A DNA stretch of 64,000 bases from Vigna angularis (lineage: Eukaryota > Streptophyta > Magnoliopsida > Fabales > Fabaceae), in NCBI RefSeq assembly GCF_016808095.1, contig NC_068976.1:5179001-5243000 (forward strand). The letters run 5' to 3'. Numbering within the stretch: position 1 is the stretch's first letter; the number at the start of each line of letters is the position of its first letter. The position numbers and the translations under genes were made by a program. The notes beneath the pieces were generated by a model. The model saw nothing but the letters and a program-made list of their open reading frames with translations, searched no databases and was not told where the DNA came from. Below are positions 20,673 through 30,690 of the stretch, in pieces.

Positions 20673-22009
20673 TGTCAACACTCAATTTTGTCCGGGTTGA
20701 AAAAAAATGTGTTTTTATTGGTTTCTTTTATTTTATTTTTATTTTACCTTTTTTGTTTTACTCTATTTTTATGTATTTAGATTTTTGCTTTTAATTCAAT
20801 TTCTATTTTTCTTATCTTCAATTTGTTTTAATAGAATTAATTAAAAATTTGAAAAATAAAATTAAAACTGAAAATAATTAAAAGATAAAATAAAATTGAA
20901 ATAAAATAAAATAAAAAAAATAGAAAACGTGGGAAGTGGCGTATGGGAAGCATGTCTGAGGAGGGGGGACCAGTTTGTTAGAGAGGATTTTTCCAAGATT
21001 TTTGGAAAGAGAAAAGGAGGAGACCAGGTGGTTAGTGGGGGGATTTTGTTTGATCAGAGAGAGAAAAAAGGGGGAAAGAGGGCATACGAGGAACCATCAT
21101 CTGGGATCATTATCCAGAGTCATCATTGGCACCGGCACTGGCAAGAGGAGGTCACCGGATACACAACTAGCAGTAGCAGCAGCCCCAGCAGCAGGTAGGT
21201 TTTTGTTCACCTGTACATTCAAATTCATCATGTATGCTTACTGCATAAGCTCCATGCACCCCTGTCTCGCCAGCCCATATACCATTGTCACAGAATCATC
21301 TATCCCACTCATGCTCATATGCACACTACACACTCATCGTCCCAATACTCAAATGGACCCTCAGAATTTCGAGGTCTCCTCCACTGGATTCACTCTTTCG
21401 GTGAGGATGAATGGGACGAAGGAGGCCATGGCATAGAACCCCTACTTTGGGCAGGCTTAAGAGGAAGAGAGTGGCTGATTGTTTCGTGGTTGGCGGTTTG
21501 GAAGTAGTAGTCTGCTGTGTGGTGGTGGCAGCGGCGTCGCTAAGGTTGTCCTGGTAGGTGATGGTGACCGTGTAGGTGGCCGAGGAGGTGGACGAGTATA
21601 GGCACGGGGAGGGACATTATCGTGGCAGTGGTCGTGTTCGTCGTGGAGGCTTTAGCAATGGTGAAGTTGATGTTGATGGGTGATGATGGCACGAGCGGAT
21701 CGGAGATGAAGACGGAGGAAAACCATCCATGAGAATCGCTGGTTTTCGAAGAGAGAGGAGTGGAGACGGTGGTGTCTTGGCTGACGGTGGTTCTGGTGGT
21801 GCGAGGGGTCGCCGGCGAGGCCAAGGCGCGTTCTGTTTGAGGCGACGGTGGCCGGCTATGGCAGAGGGGGCGGTGAACTTGTGGTGTCGAGCAGGAGACC
21901 TTGGGTCTCTAGAGAGGGCGTGAGCTAGAGAGTGGGAATGAGGATGAACCTCCTGAACCCCTAGAAAATTCTAGGTTAGAAATTGACCATGTGGGCCAGG
22001 CCCAGAAAT

Positions 22010-22510
22010 GAGCGTACGTCCAGGAACCTTAGGCCTCTTTTGGAACGCTCGTTATTTAGCGTCCGCTAGCCATTTCCACACAACGAACGCTCGTCATTTA
22101 GCGTCCGTTCGCCATTTTCCCAGTGAGCGCTCGTTATTAGGCTTTCATCCCCAACGTCCGTTCGACATCTCCCCACAACGAACGCTCGTTATTTAGCGTC
22201 CGTTCGCCATCTTTACCGAACGAGCGCTCGTTATTTAGCGTTCGTTCTAGGCGTCCGTTCGCCATCTTTCCTCAATGAGCGCTCGTTATTCACCTTTTGT
22301 TATTTAGCGTCCGTTCGCCATATCCCCACAACGAACGCTCGTTATTTAGCGTCCGTTCGCCATCTGTCCCCCAACGAACGTTCGTTCTCTCCCCAACGAA
22401 CGCTCGTCATTCAGTTTCCATTTCTAAACGTCCGTTATATTACCAATGAACGTTCGTTCTCTCCCCAACGAACGCTCGTTATTCTGAATCTGTCCCCAAC
22501 GTCCGTTCGG
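22010..22510 (+). repeat. GC-richer tandem array of CGAACGCTCG-type units in the Ogre LTR
   Basis: Irregular units of about 30-45 bp are built from AACGAACGCTCGTTATTTAG and AGCGTCCGTTCGCCAT. Many contain near-palindromes pairing CGAACG with CGTTCG. Units are shuffled and truncated, and the array ends at a T-rich tract near 22525. Confidence 0.8.
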
Positions 22511-22678
22511 CCACTTCCATTTCTTTTGTTTATTTATTTTTTTTTTTTTATTAATATTTTTTTTCTTCCTTATTTTACTTTGTTCTATTTATTTATTTTA
22601 GACATCTACTTATCTTAAAATATATATTTAATAATACAATATTTATATTTTAAATAAAAAGAATTTACAAAAAATATT

Positions 22679-23235
22679 TTGAAAAGGTTTAAGCACACGT
22701 GCGACCGCTCGCGTAGGCCTTGTGCTAAAAAAACCTTTTCCTTTTCTTTTACAAAAGTCAAAAATCAAATAAAAATATTTTGAAAAGGTTTAAGCACACG
22801 TGCGACCGCTCGCGTAGGCCTTGTGCTAAAAAACCTTTTCCTTTTCTTTTACAAAAGTTAAAAATCAAATAAAAATATTTTGAAAAGGTTTAAGCACACG
22901 TGCGACCGCTCGCGTAGGCCTTGTGCTAAAAAACCTTTTCCTTTTCTTTTACAAAAGTTAAAAATCAAATAAAAATATTTTGAAAAGGTTTAAGCACACG
23001 TGCGACCGCTCGCGTAGGCTTTGTGCTAAAAAAACCTTTTTCTTTTCTTTTACAAAAGTTAAAAAATCAAATAAAAATATTTTGAAAAGGTTTAAGCACA
23101 CGTGCGACCGCTCGCGTAGGCCTTGTGCTGAAAACCTTTTTCTTTTCTTTTACGAAAGTTAAAAATCAAATAAAAATATTTTGAAAAGGTTTAAGCACAC
23201 GTGCGACCGCTCGCGTAGGCCTTGTGCTAGAAAAC
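22679..23235 (+). repeat. Six tandem copies of a roughly 100-bp unit in the Ogre LTR
   Basis: TTTGAAAAGGTTTAAGCACA recurs near 22679, 22780, 22879, 22979, 23080 and 23179. Each unit contains GCACACGTGCGACCGCTCGC, including a CACGTG G-box core, and a pyrimidine-rich tail. Copies differ only slightly, so the array amplified recently. Confidence 0.92.
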
Positions 23236-23801
23236 CTTTTCCTTCTTTATTAAAAATACTAAAATATTCCCAAACCACAAGTAATCTCTCTTCTAGAACT
23301 ACGTTACCCTTGATTCTTCACCAAAAATGGAGATACGTAGGAGCAAGGCCAATCCTTGTCAGGTTCATTTCCCAAAAATACAAAATCATTTCCAAACAAA
23401 TTTCTCAAACAGTTTCAGAAAGAACTACGTAACCCTGATTTCTCATTTTGAATGAGAATACGTAGGAGCAAGGTCAATCCTTGTCGGGCCCAAAAAAACT
23501 AAAAAATATATTTTTTTTATTTAGAATTTTATTTTAGGGACTAGTTAAACATTTTGAAAACCACATCATATTCGTGCATTTAGTTAAAAGTACTGCCTTC
23601 GGGCAGGCGCTGTAGGGTGCTAATACCTTCCCTACGCGTAACCGACTCCCGAACCCAGAATCTGGTTTTCGTGGACTGTGTCCTATTATTTTATGGTTTT
23701 TCCGTAGTTTTCCAGAATAAACTATGGTGGTGACTCCAAAATCTCTTTTCAAAACTTGTTTCTTTTTGGATCGTCGTCCCGTCGCGATTCTGGTTGCGAC
23801 A

Positions 23802-26160
23802 GCAACCAATTCAATGGATTATCACATGAAAATCCATATGAGCATCTGACCACATTCAATGAGATATGCAATTCTGTGAAGATCAATGGCGTGCCAAATG
23901 AAGCTATTAGATTGAGCTTGTTTCCTTTCTCTTTGGGAGACAATGCTAAGATGTGGTTGAACTCTTTTCCAGAGAACAACTTTACTGAGTGGGAAGCCGT
24001 GGTTGCAAAGTTTCTGAACAAATATTTCCCACAATCAAAGGTGAATAAAGTTAAATAAGAAATTTCTTCTTTCAGGCAGGGCATGGATGAAACATTAGGT
24101 CAAGCGTGAGATAGATTTAAAGGCTTGTTGAGGAAGACACCCACACATGACTTTGATGATCCTACAATAGTCATTCTATTCCTTGGAGGTCTAAGCTCAC
24201 AGACTAAATTGATACTGGAGGCCTCAGTTGGAGGTAATATCAAGTGCAAGACTCTAGAGGAAGCCTATGAGTTGATTGAAAATATGACTACAAATTATAA
24301 TGAGATGCATAGTGAAAGAACTCATCTTCAACAAAAAGGAGTTCTACAATTACAATCTCAAGATGCTCTATTGGCACAAAACAAGATTATGACTCAACAA
24401 TTGGAAACTTTGATGAAGAAAATCTCTCAATTGCTAAGGGAGTTGCAGAACGTTTCTCAAGTTCAACAACAACTTTGTGAGTTGTGTGGTGGAGATCATA
24501 TTAATGTTCAATGTTCTATACCAGAAGTTACCCAAGAGAAAGTCAATTTTATGAGTCAAGGTAATCAATTTCGTCCAGGTAATTACAATCAAGGATGGAA
24601 ACCTCACCCAAGTATGGGTCAAGGACAAGCTGGGAAATTCAATAGAGCACAACAACAACAACAATGGCAACATTAACCCTCTTTGTCTGAAAGAACTGTA
24701 AAGCTAGAAGAGACACTCCAACAGTTCATGCAAGTGTCTATCTCCAATCATAAAAGCACTGAAGCTGCTATAAGGAATTTGGAGATACAGGTTGGCCAAT
24801 TGGCTAAAAAGTTGGAGGAAAAATCTGAAAAGCAGGTTTGGGCTAATACTGAAGTTAACCCTAAAGAGGAGTGTAATGTTATCATGAGCATTAGTAGTGA
24901 GAGGTTGGAAGAGAGAAAAATTGAGAGAAAAGAAAGAGATGAGTTGAGTGAAAAAGAAGAAGAAGAAATTAAAGAGGGAAAAAGTGAGGTTGAGAGGAAA
25001 TAAAAGGGAGAAAGAAAAGAAGAAGAAGAGGGCGAGAGAAAAGAGAGACAAATTGAGAAAACTCTACCTTACCCTAAAGATTACTCTAGAAAGGAAAAAG
25101 AGAGACAATTAGGGTGTTATAAGGAGATGTTCAAGAAATTGTGGATTACTATTCCATTGATTGAGGCATTGCACCAAATCCCTATGCATGCAAATTTTTT
25201 GAAGAAGTCCTTAAAAAAGAAGAAATATTTAGATGAGGGAACAATTGAAGTATAGGGAAATTGTAGTGTGATTTTGCAGAAGACACTTCCTCCTAAAGTC
25301 AAAGATCCGAGAATTTTTACTATTCCTTGCACTATTGGGGATCGTGATGTAGGGAAAGTTCTAATTGATTTAGGGGCTAGCATCAATTTGATGCCCTTAT
25401 TTATGCTAAAGAAGATTGGTGATCTTGAGGTTAAACCTACTAAGATGGTGTTAAAAATGGTGGATAGATCTACCAAGAATCCCTATGGTGTAGTGGAAGA
25501 TGTTGTGGTCCAAGTTGATAAACTTAAATTCCAGGTGGATTTTGTAGTGATGGACATGGGGGAAGATTTGAAGATTCCTATCTCTCTTGGAAGGCCATTC
25601 ATGAAGATAGCTAAGGTATTATCAATGTAGATGATGAAGTTGTAATGCTTAAAGACCAAGATGAAGAGGTGACTTTCAATGTCTTTAATGATTAGAAGCT
25701 GATTCAAGTGAAGAAGACTAGTCCAAAAGCTACTGATGAAAATTTGTCAAAGACTAATGTATCTAAGCAAGCTGCTGACTCAGTCAAGGGAGGTAAGTAT
25801 TGTTTCTTGTCACATGTAGAGGAAGATGAGAAAGATATTAAAGAGAAGATAGTCCACCAAGACTTGAAGTGTGAAGATGAGGAATTCAAACCCGGCAAAC
25901 CAGTCAATTACAAGAACATGTTATGGGTTGTGAAGGAGATTAAAGTGAACAGAGTTATTGAGATTGAAGCTCCATATTCTAGAAGAGTCAAGAAGGTGGA
26001 CCGGAAGTTGTTGAAGATAAGTTGGTGTGATGAAAGCAAGAGGAACACCAACATCAAAGCTTCAAACTGAGCATTATGGCGTCAGGCTCGTGACGTTAAA
26101 CAAGCGCTTGCTGGGAGGCAACCTAGTGTTTTTGAAAACTTTTATTTGGTTTGGTGTGTT
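23802..26160 (+). pseudogene. Element A gag-protease, decayed
   Basis: Gag core ('NPYEHLTTFNEICNSVKING', 'MWLNSFPENNFTEWEAVVAK') is followed by a single zinc-knuckle-like stretch ('CELCGGDHINVQC' near 24480). A lysine/glutamate-rich linker follows, then a protease-like domain at about 25268-25620 ('VLIDLGASINLMP', catalytic D kept, usual T/S replaced by L). Stops break it at about 24056, 24108, 24675, 25000, 25254 and 25628. The C-terminal segment near 26070-26130 encodes 'RDVKQALAGRQPSVFE', also conserved in element B. The Ogre insertion removed its N-terminus. It cannot give full-length protein. Confidence 0.85.
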
Positions 26161-27219
26161 TGTTATTGTGTGATATGATTTAGTTGCATTATGGATGTTT
26201 TTGTGGATGTATGGTTATGATGTGCATCGAGAGTTAATTATTTTAAGTGTGAGATGTTAAGCTTGAGTTGGAAAGTGAAAAGTTTTGAAAGGGCAAAAAT
26301 TCAAAAAAAAAGGGGCCTTCTAAGGACACTTAGGACAAGCAAGAAAAGAGGGGAGAATAACCACCGCATCGCGCTCAGCGCCCTTCTAAGGGGGCACTCA
26401 GCGCCATCGACGCTGTTTGGACAAAATGGGCTTTTAAAGCTCAGCGTCATTAGACCTAGCCCATTCTTTTAACCCTAAAGGGTGCGATTTTACTCTCCTT
26501 TCTCACTACCACACTTTCCAGCCACTTAAGACCTTTGCCTAGGGTTCTCTATCACTTTTCCCTTTCATCCATTCACTCAAAATCACCATTTTCACTATCT
26601 TTGCTTCATTACATCCATCAAGTTTCGGGTTTTTGGTGTGCTGTTGCTAGTGTCCATAAAAGCCCTAAGTTTTCACAAGCTCTTTGTGCATTTTTTGAAA
26701 GCTTTGATTTCCACTCAAGTAAGGATCTTGCATTTTCAAATTTTACTCTTGAAAGCTTTGATTTTTGATGTTTATGCACGATGTGTTGTTGAATCTGCTG
26801 GTTAAACTTTTGGAGAGGGTATATTGTTGAAAATAAACGGTGGAAAGCCCTGCATTGAAGGAGAAAAATGCCAAATGGTCATGCTTCATTTTCTGGTATG
26901 GCGCCGAGGGCCCTTCTAGGAAGCGCTCAGCGCGAGCGTGGCTGGTGCATGGTGTTTGTTTTGTGTTCTGGTGGTTTTGATTGTGTGCAGGTGCCACTGA
27001 GGGCCCCTTGTTTGTCCCTCAGCATTGGAGAAAAAGGTTTTTATGTTGATTAGTGCTTTAAATTTAAGATGCTTATGTTTGATGTGTTATGTTGAAAGTG
27101 TGAATTATGTTATGAGCAATAGAAAGCATGGCTGTAAGCACTATTGAGTATGTGTTGAATGAATTGATATTATAGATGACTCATTAGTGGAATGTGTTGT
27201 GTTTGATTGTGGTGCAGAT
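26161..27219 (+). other. Element A spacer between gag-protease and ORF2
   Basis: About 1.06 kb without a conserved frame. It contains AGCGCC-rich modules (26362-26412 and near 26895-26935) that also occur in the LTRs of this family. It ends in a probable splice acceptor GTGGTGCAG at 27210-27218, two bases before the ORF2 ATG. Element B has the same arrangement. Confidence 0.65.
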
Positions 27220-27600
27220 ATGGCTTCATCCTCTAGCAAGTGTATTAAGACCATTGCTTCCAAGACAGACAGAGAACAGAAGAGGAAAGAACAAATATAT
27301 TCTAACAAGTTCCTCTCGCACATGCATGAGAGGCACTTTTAGGCAGTACAAAACAGCAGGTTGTTGATGGAGAGAAACGTGGGATTAATACCTTCCATGG
27401 CACCTGAGTTTGAGAGGGAACTTGGAAGAAGGCAATGGGAGAACTTACCTTCTTATCCATCACCTGCCAACATAGCTGTGCTGAAGGAGTTTTATACAAA
27501 TGCAAAGACATTCGGTGGTGCTACTCATGGGGCATATATGAGCTATGTGAAGGGAAAAAGAATACCTTATGATGCTGTCACAATCAATAGGTTTCTTGGT
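27220..27600 (+). pseudogene. Element A ORF2, first part, cut by the CACTA insertion
   Basis: The ATG at 27220 starts 'MASSSSKCIKTIASKTD'. It continues as 'LLMERNVGLIPSMAPEFERE' and 'SPANIAVLKEFYTNAKTFGG', then breaks at the CACTA end after 'AVTINRFLG'. A TAG at 27340 already truncates it. The sequence resembles the family annotated in plants as 'putative plant transposon protein' (as I recall, Pfam PF20167), common in legume retroelements and of unknown function. It continues at 30691. Confidence 0.78.
27598..27600 (+). repeat. Target-site duplication GGT of the CACTA element, left copy
   Basis: GGT precedes CACTAGT at 27601 and is repeated at 30688-30690 after ACTAGTG. A 3-bp duplication is diagnostic for CACTA transposons. 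Confidence 0.88.
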
Positions 27601-28236
27601 CACTAGTAAAAAAACAGTTTTTTAACGTGCCTAATATGCATCAGTTTTTACAAAACCGAAGCATATTAAAATACGGTGGCATTTTTGTAATTAAGAGGAA
27701 CTTATACGCTTCGGTTCGTTGAAGACCGAAACTATTCACTCTACTGCCTCGGTTATTTAAGAAACCGAGACATAAAAGCCTATGCAAATGCACCCAATCC
27801 TACAAGACAGTATGACAACTTTTCATCAAAGCCCTACTGCATCGGTTAGCAAATGAACCGAGTTAGTAGTGTTCTTCCTGCCTCATTTATTTGTTGAACC
27901 GAGGTAGTAACCCTTTTTACTTGTTAAAATTACTTGAACCTTTTCTTCTTCCCTAGCGCGCCTCCATCTTCTTCTTCCTTGCGCCTCCTCGTTCTTCTTC
28001 TTCTCCTACGCCTCCTCGTTCTTCCTCTTCCCCTACGACCTCCATCACCACTGGACGAACCTCCACCACCAAATGCATAGTCCTCGCATCCTCCATTTCG
28101 CTCACACAAACAAATCTCCACTTCACGATCTGGTTTCTCTCGCGGGTTGCTCGCTGCGTCCACCGCCGTGCCGCCACAGTTCGTCCACCATCGGGGCCTC
28201 CATTGTCTCCGGCGAAGTGGGGCTAGGGATTCCAAT

Positions 28237-28490
28237 CGCGAGCTTCCCCTTTCTCGCACTGACGAGACTAATAATTGGGCGACAACAAAGAAACCTTCGG
28301 GAGGGTTTGAGAGGAGGGTTCTTCGATTCGCAGTCGCGCGCTGACGAATCAGAGAGTTAGGTTTCGAATAACAGCTTTGTGCTGTCGGAGTGGCGATTCG
28401 CCTCCAACGGTGGGGGGTTTGAGGGAGAGAGTGAGGTTATTGGGTTTGGCTCCAGCGGGCCTGCCCGTTGGCATTAGCATCTTCATCGTC
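28237..28490 (+). pseudogene. Captured fragment of translation initiation factor eIF4B
   Basis: Reading with one frame change gives 'SRTDETNNWATTKKPSGGFE', then 'GGFFDSQSRADESES', a stop, and 'VSNNSFVLSEWRFASNGGGF'. Plant eIF4B has this series of SRADE-x-x-x-W repeats with glycine-rich linkers (SRADEsdsWvsnksFvps). The stop at 28358-28360 falls where the family has W, so TGG has become TAG. eIF4B normally assists eIF4A in mRNA unwinding. Here the frame is shifted and interrupted, so no product is expected. Confidence 0.72.
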
Positions 28491-28644
28491 TTCATAGAGT
28501 GCTCTTGAAGCTGAAAGGTGGGGGTATTGTTTCTTTTCTTCTTCTCATAGACTTGTTAGTTTCAATGTTTACATTGTTTTGCTTTGCTTTGCTTCAAATT
28601 CGATCCCAAGTTTCAGCTTCTCTAACGCGCTACTCCAAATTCGC

Positions 28645-28812
28645 TTTTGGGCCTCTGAGGCCGCCGCCTCTAAGCCCTCAACCTCTGATGGGATCACGGT
28701 CCAACAAATTCTGGCCAATAATTGGAACATTTTGGACAAAAACGAAGGCGATTGGAAGAGTCATGCCACCGCCATAGCTCAATCTATTGATTTGATCAAA
28801 CGTCGCTTGTAG
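28645..28812 (+). pseudogene. Captured exon of an organellar peptide chain release factor (RF2/PrfB family)
   Basis: The frame gives 'SDGITVQQILANNWNILDKN' and 'EGDWKSHATAIAQSIDLIKR'. I recognise this as the N-terminal region of plant class I release factor 2 homologues, which terminate translation in organelles. The frame ends in TAG directly before GTAAAT. A CAG/GTAAAT exon end with C changed to T would explain this, so the piece likely retains the splice junction of the source gene. Catalytic GGQ sequence is absent, as only this exon was captured. Confidence 0.6.
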
Positions 28813-29189
28813 GTAAATACCTTGTTTTCTCTTAAATTAAACGTGCTCTGATTTGGTGTGCATACTAAAAGCTTGATGGTGGAAAATTGTGGATAAATGT
28901 GTTGCTCTGTGGTCATAAACTCCTAAAAATCATTTTGTTCTTGACTATGTTTTAGATCCTTGGTGAATGATTATTTTCTTGCCTATTTTATGGATTCGAA
29001 TCTGGATTTGGAGATGATGTGCATGAAATGGATGCAATGAACGCTCTAAATTTGTATCCATTAGATGGTTTTGTGTTATCGTAGATGCTTTCATCAACTG
29101 TTGTTGTATTGATTGGATAGTTGATTGTGTATTTGTTGTGTTATGTGAGCAGGATATATTTGGTTTCAAGGCTTAGGTGAAACATAGTT

Positions 29190-29690
29190 ATGGCATATTT
29201 AGAAAATTTGCTCTTGGAGGCAGCTAGTAGAACCTGACACTCTCGGCTAACTTCAAGAGGAGGACATGGTAATGGTGAGAATGTCTCAAGTTCAGATGAT
29301 GAACATGAATATCCTTGCCCAAATCACTCTGGCTCATGAGTTCCCCTAAAGAAGATATTTGATCCAAAGGAAAGATATGATGGCAAGGGAAGTCAGGAAG
29401 AAGAGGATGGCCAATCTGATGACAATGGTGACAACAGCGATGAATATGATTTTGGTGATGATCTTTATAAGAATGAAGATGATAGGCGTAAGCTTTCTGA
29501 GATGACTGAACTACAGAGAGAGATGATATTGTCAGATAGGGCTACCAAGAAGTATGATAAAGACTTATTGGGGGAAGATATCATCAAAGTGGGAGAAGGA
29601 AAAGACAACTGTACCTGGGACACATACTTCACCTCCTCCATCATCTCGTGTGCGGTCATCAGTCGCGCGATTTGGTGTGCAAAGTAAAGA
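29190..29690 (+). pseudogene. Captured fragment of VIP5 / RTF1 (PAF1 complex)
   Basis: The ATG at 29190 opens 'MAYLENLLLEAASRT', close to the VIP5 N-terminus. Then come 'SGS-stop-VPLKKIFDPKERYD', an acidic stretch, and 'DDLYKNEDDRRKLSEMTELQ' with 'REMILSDRATKKYDKD'. The last phrase is the conserved RTF1 N-terminal motif. Near 29615-29670 a shifted frame gives 'SPPPSSRVRSSV', matching the next part of the family. Stops and a frameshift disable it. The intact protein acts in transcription elongation and histone modification. Confidence 0.75.
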
Positions 29691-29802
29691 CTATGATGCT
29701 CAATAGATAACGTTAGTTAACGAAGTTTATTGATTCTATTTGTGTTTAGAGGGACGTGCAATATTTTTATGACTTAATCGGATTCTTGGTTGTAATTTGC
29801 AG

Positions 29803-29878
29803 GGAAATCCTTGGAAGTGTTAGTGATCACTATGCCAAAGATGCAGAGTGTCCGGTTGTATTCGTGAAGCACCCGTAA
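29803..29878 (+). pseudogene. Captured last exon of a universal stress protein (USP)
   Basis: After an acceptor-like TTGTAATTTGCAG, the frame reads 'EILGSVSDHYAKDAECPVVF' and 'VKHP' then TAA. USP domains end with LGSVSDyca-x-x-A-x-CPVlvVK-x-P, so the motif position and stop fit a terminal exon. The DNA after the stop resembles a 3' UTR. The other USP exons are not present. Confidence 0.65.
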
Positions 29879-30690
29879 GAGAGATTGGTTTATTTTTCTA
29901 CATATTCACTCTTGATTTGAATGTGTCTCACAGATTTAATGCTCTTCAAATCAAGGGTACATATATATATATATATATTGTAGTTTTAGAGGAGTTAGAT
30001 CCTTGATACTTGTTATATTCTGTAATGCCAAAGTTGGATTTACATTACCAAACGGTTGCAACAGATTGGTGGCCATGTTGGCATTTTGTTGTAATCATGT
30101 TGGCCAAATCTTATAAAATGGGCTGCTGATAGCTCTATTTCTAGGATATTGTTTTTGTTATTATTATTGTTGGTATTAATTTTATATCTCTCCATAAACT
30201 ATGAACATTATAGGAAGACAAATAATAATAAAAAAAATGTCATTTTTGTAGTGACAACGCCTATATAAAATGATCTAGGTAAGAAACAAATGTGATTCTG
30301 ACAACGCATGATGTACTTTGATATTACTTTTAAGAAAAGAAGCCGTAAATAAAATGGATTTATTAGACCTAAGAAAAAAAAAGTCATAAATCAAAGAAAG
30401 TAAGAAGTTGTGGGAGGCAGCGTCACATCATAATTTTGGGGAGATACTGCCTTGGTTCAGTAGGAACCGAGGCAAAAAGTTCTTTAAGAAAAAAAAGATA
30501 TAAAAAGAGAAAAGTTGTACTACCTCGGTTATCTATGAACCGAGGCAAAATCCTACCTCTTTTTACCCAGGCTTAGAACCGAGGCAAAAAGCCTACCCCT
30601 TTTTGCCTCGTTAGTATATACCTCGGTTGCAGAACCGCTGTCTATAAGCGAAAATAACTGTTGTCGTTTCTCTTGACTGCACTAGTGGGT

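Larger units (their letters stand above)
1..23801 (+). mobile_element. Ogre/Tat-type Ty3-gypsy retrotransposon (5' end outside window)
   Basis: The order is gag-protease, a short intron, RT-RNase H-integrase, a long 3' non-coding region with a minisatellite, a purine tract and a long 3' LTR. This order, the LTR start TGTCAACACTCAATTTTG, and the LTR motif GGGTGCTAATACCTTCCC near 23617 are characteristic of the Ogre/Tat lineage as I remember it. The 5' LTR and leader lie upstream of the window. The span includes the separate young element at 8484-19124. The right end abuts interrupted Athila-like gag sequence, so Ogre inserted into that older element. Confidence 0.9.
20673..23801 (+). repeat. 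Ogre 3' LTR (3129 bp)
   Basis: It begins TGTCAACACTCAATTTTG and ends GGTTGCGACA, with TGTC/GACA inverted termini. It contains two tandem arrays (22010-22510 and 22679-23235) and two copies of an ACTACGTAACCCTGAT ... ATACGTAGGAGCAAGG module (about 23297-23365 and 23421-23490). It also has the conserved stretch TGCTAATACCTTCCCTACG with ACTCCCGAACCC downstream (about 23618-23660). I recognise these from Ogre/Tat LTRs. Immediately after its end, GCAACCAATTC continues gag sequence of another element. Confidence 0.88.
27601..30687. mobile_element. Non-autonomous CACTA transposon carrying host gene fragments (Pack-CACTA)
   Basis: The 3087-bp element begins CACTAGTAAAA and ends GCACTAGTG, with GGT duplications. 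Both subterminal regions hold repeats in both orientations of CCTCGGTT and AACCGAGG (about 27735-27905 and 30448-30640). Subterminal repeats of this kind are the known transposase-binding design of CACTA elements. No transposase is encoded. The interior consists of at least four fragments of unrelated host genes, all in + orientation with introns and UTR-like DNA retained. It must be mobilised by a transposase from elsewhere. Confidence 0.9.

Noticed and set aside
27930..28259. Arginine/glutamate-rich minus-strand frame in the CACTA element
   Set aside because: It is a simple CTT/CCT-rich tract read backwards. The + strand eIF4B fragment explains part of the region better.
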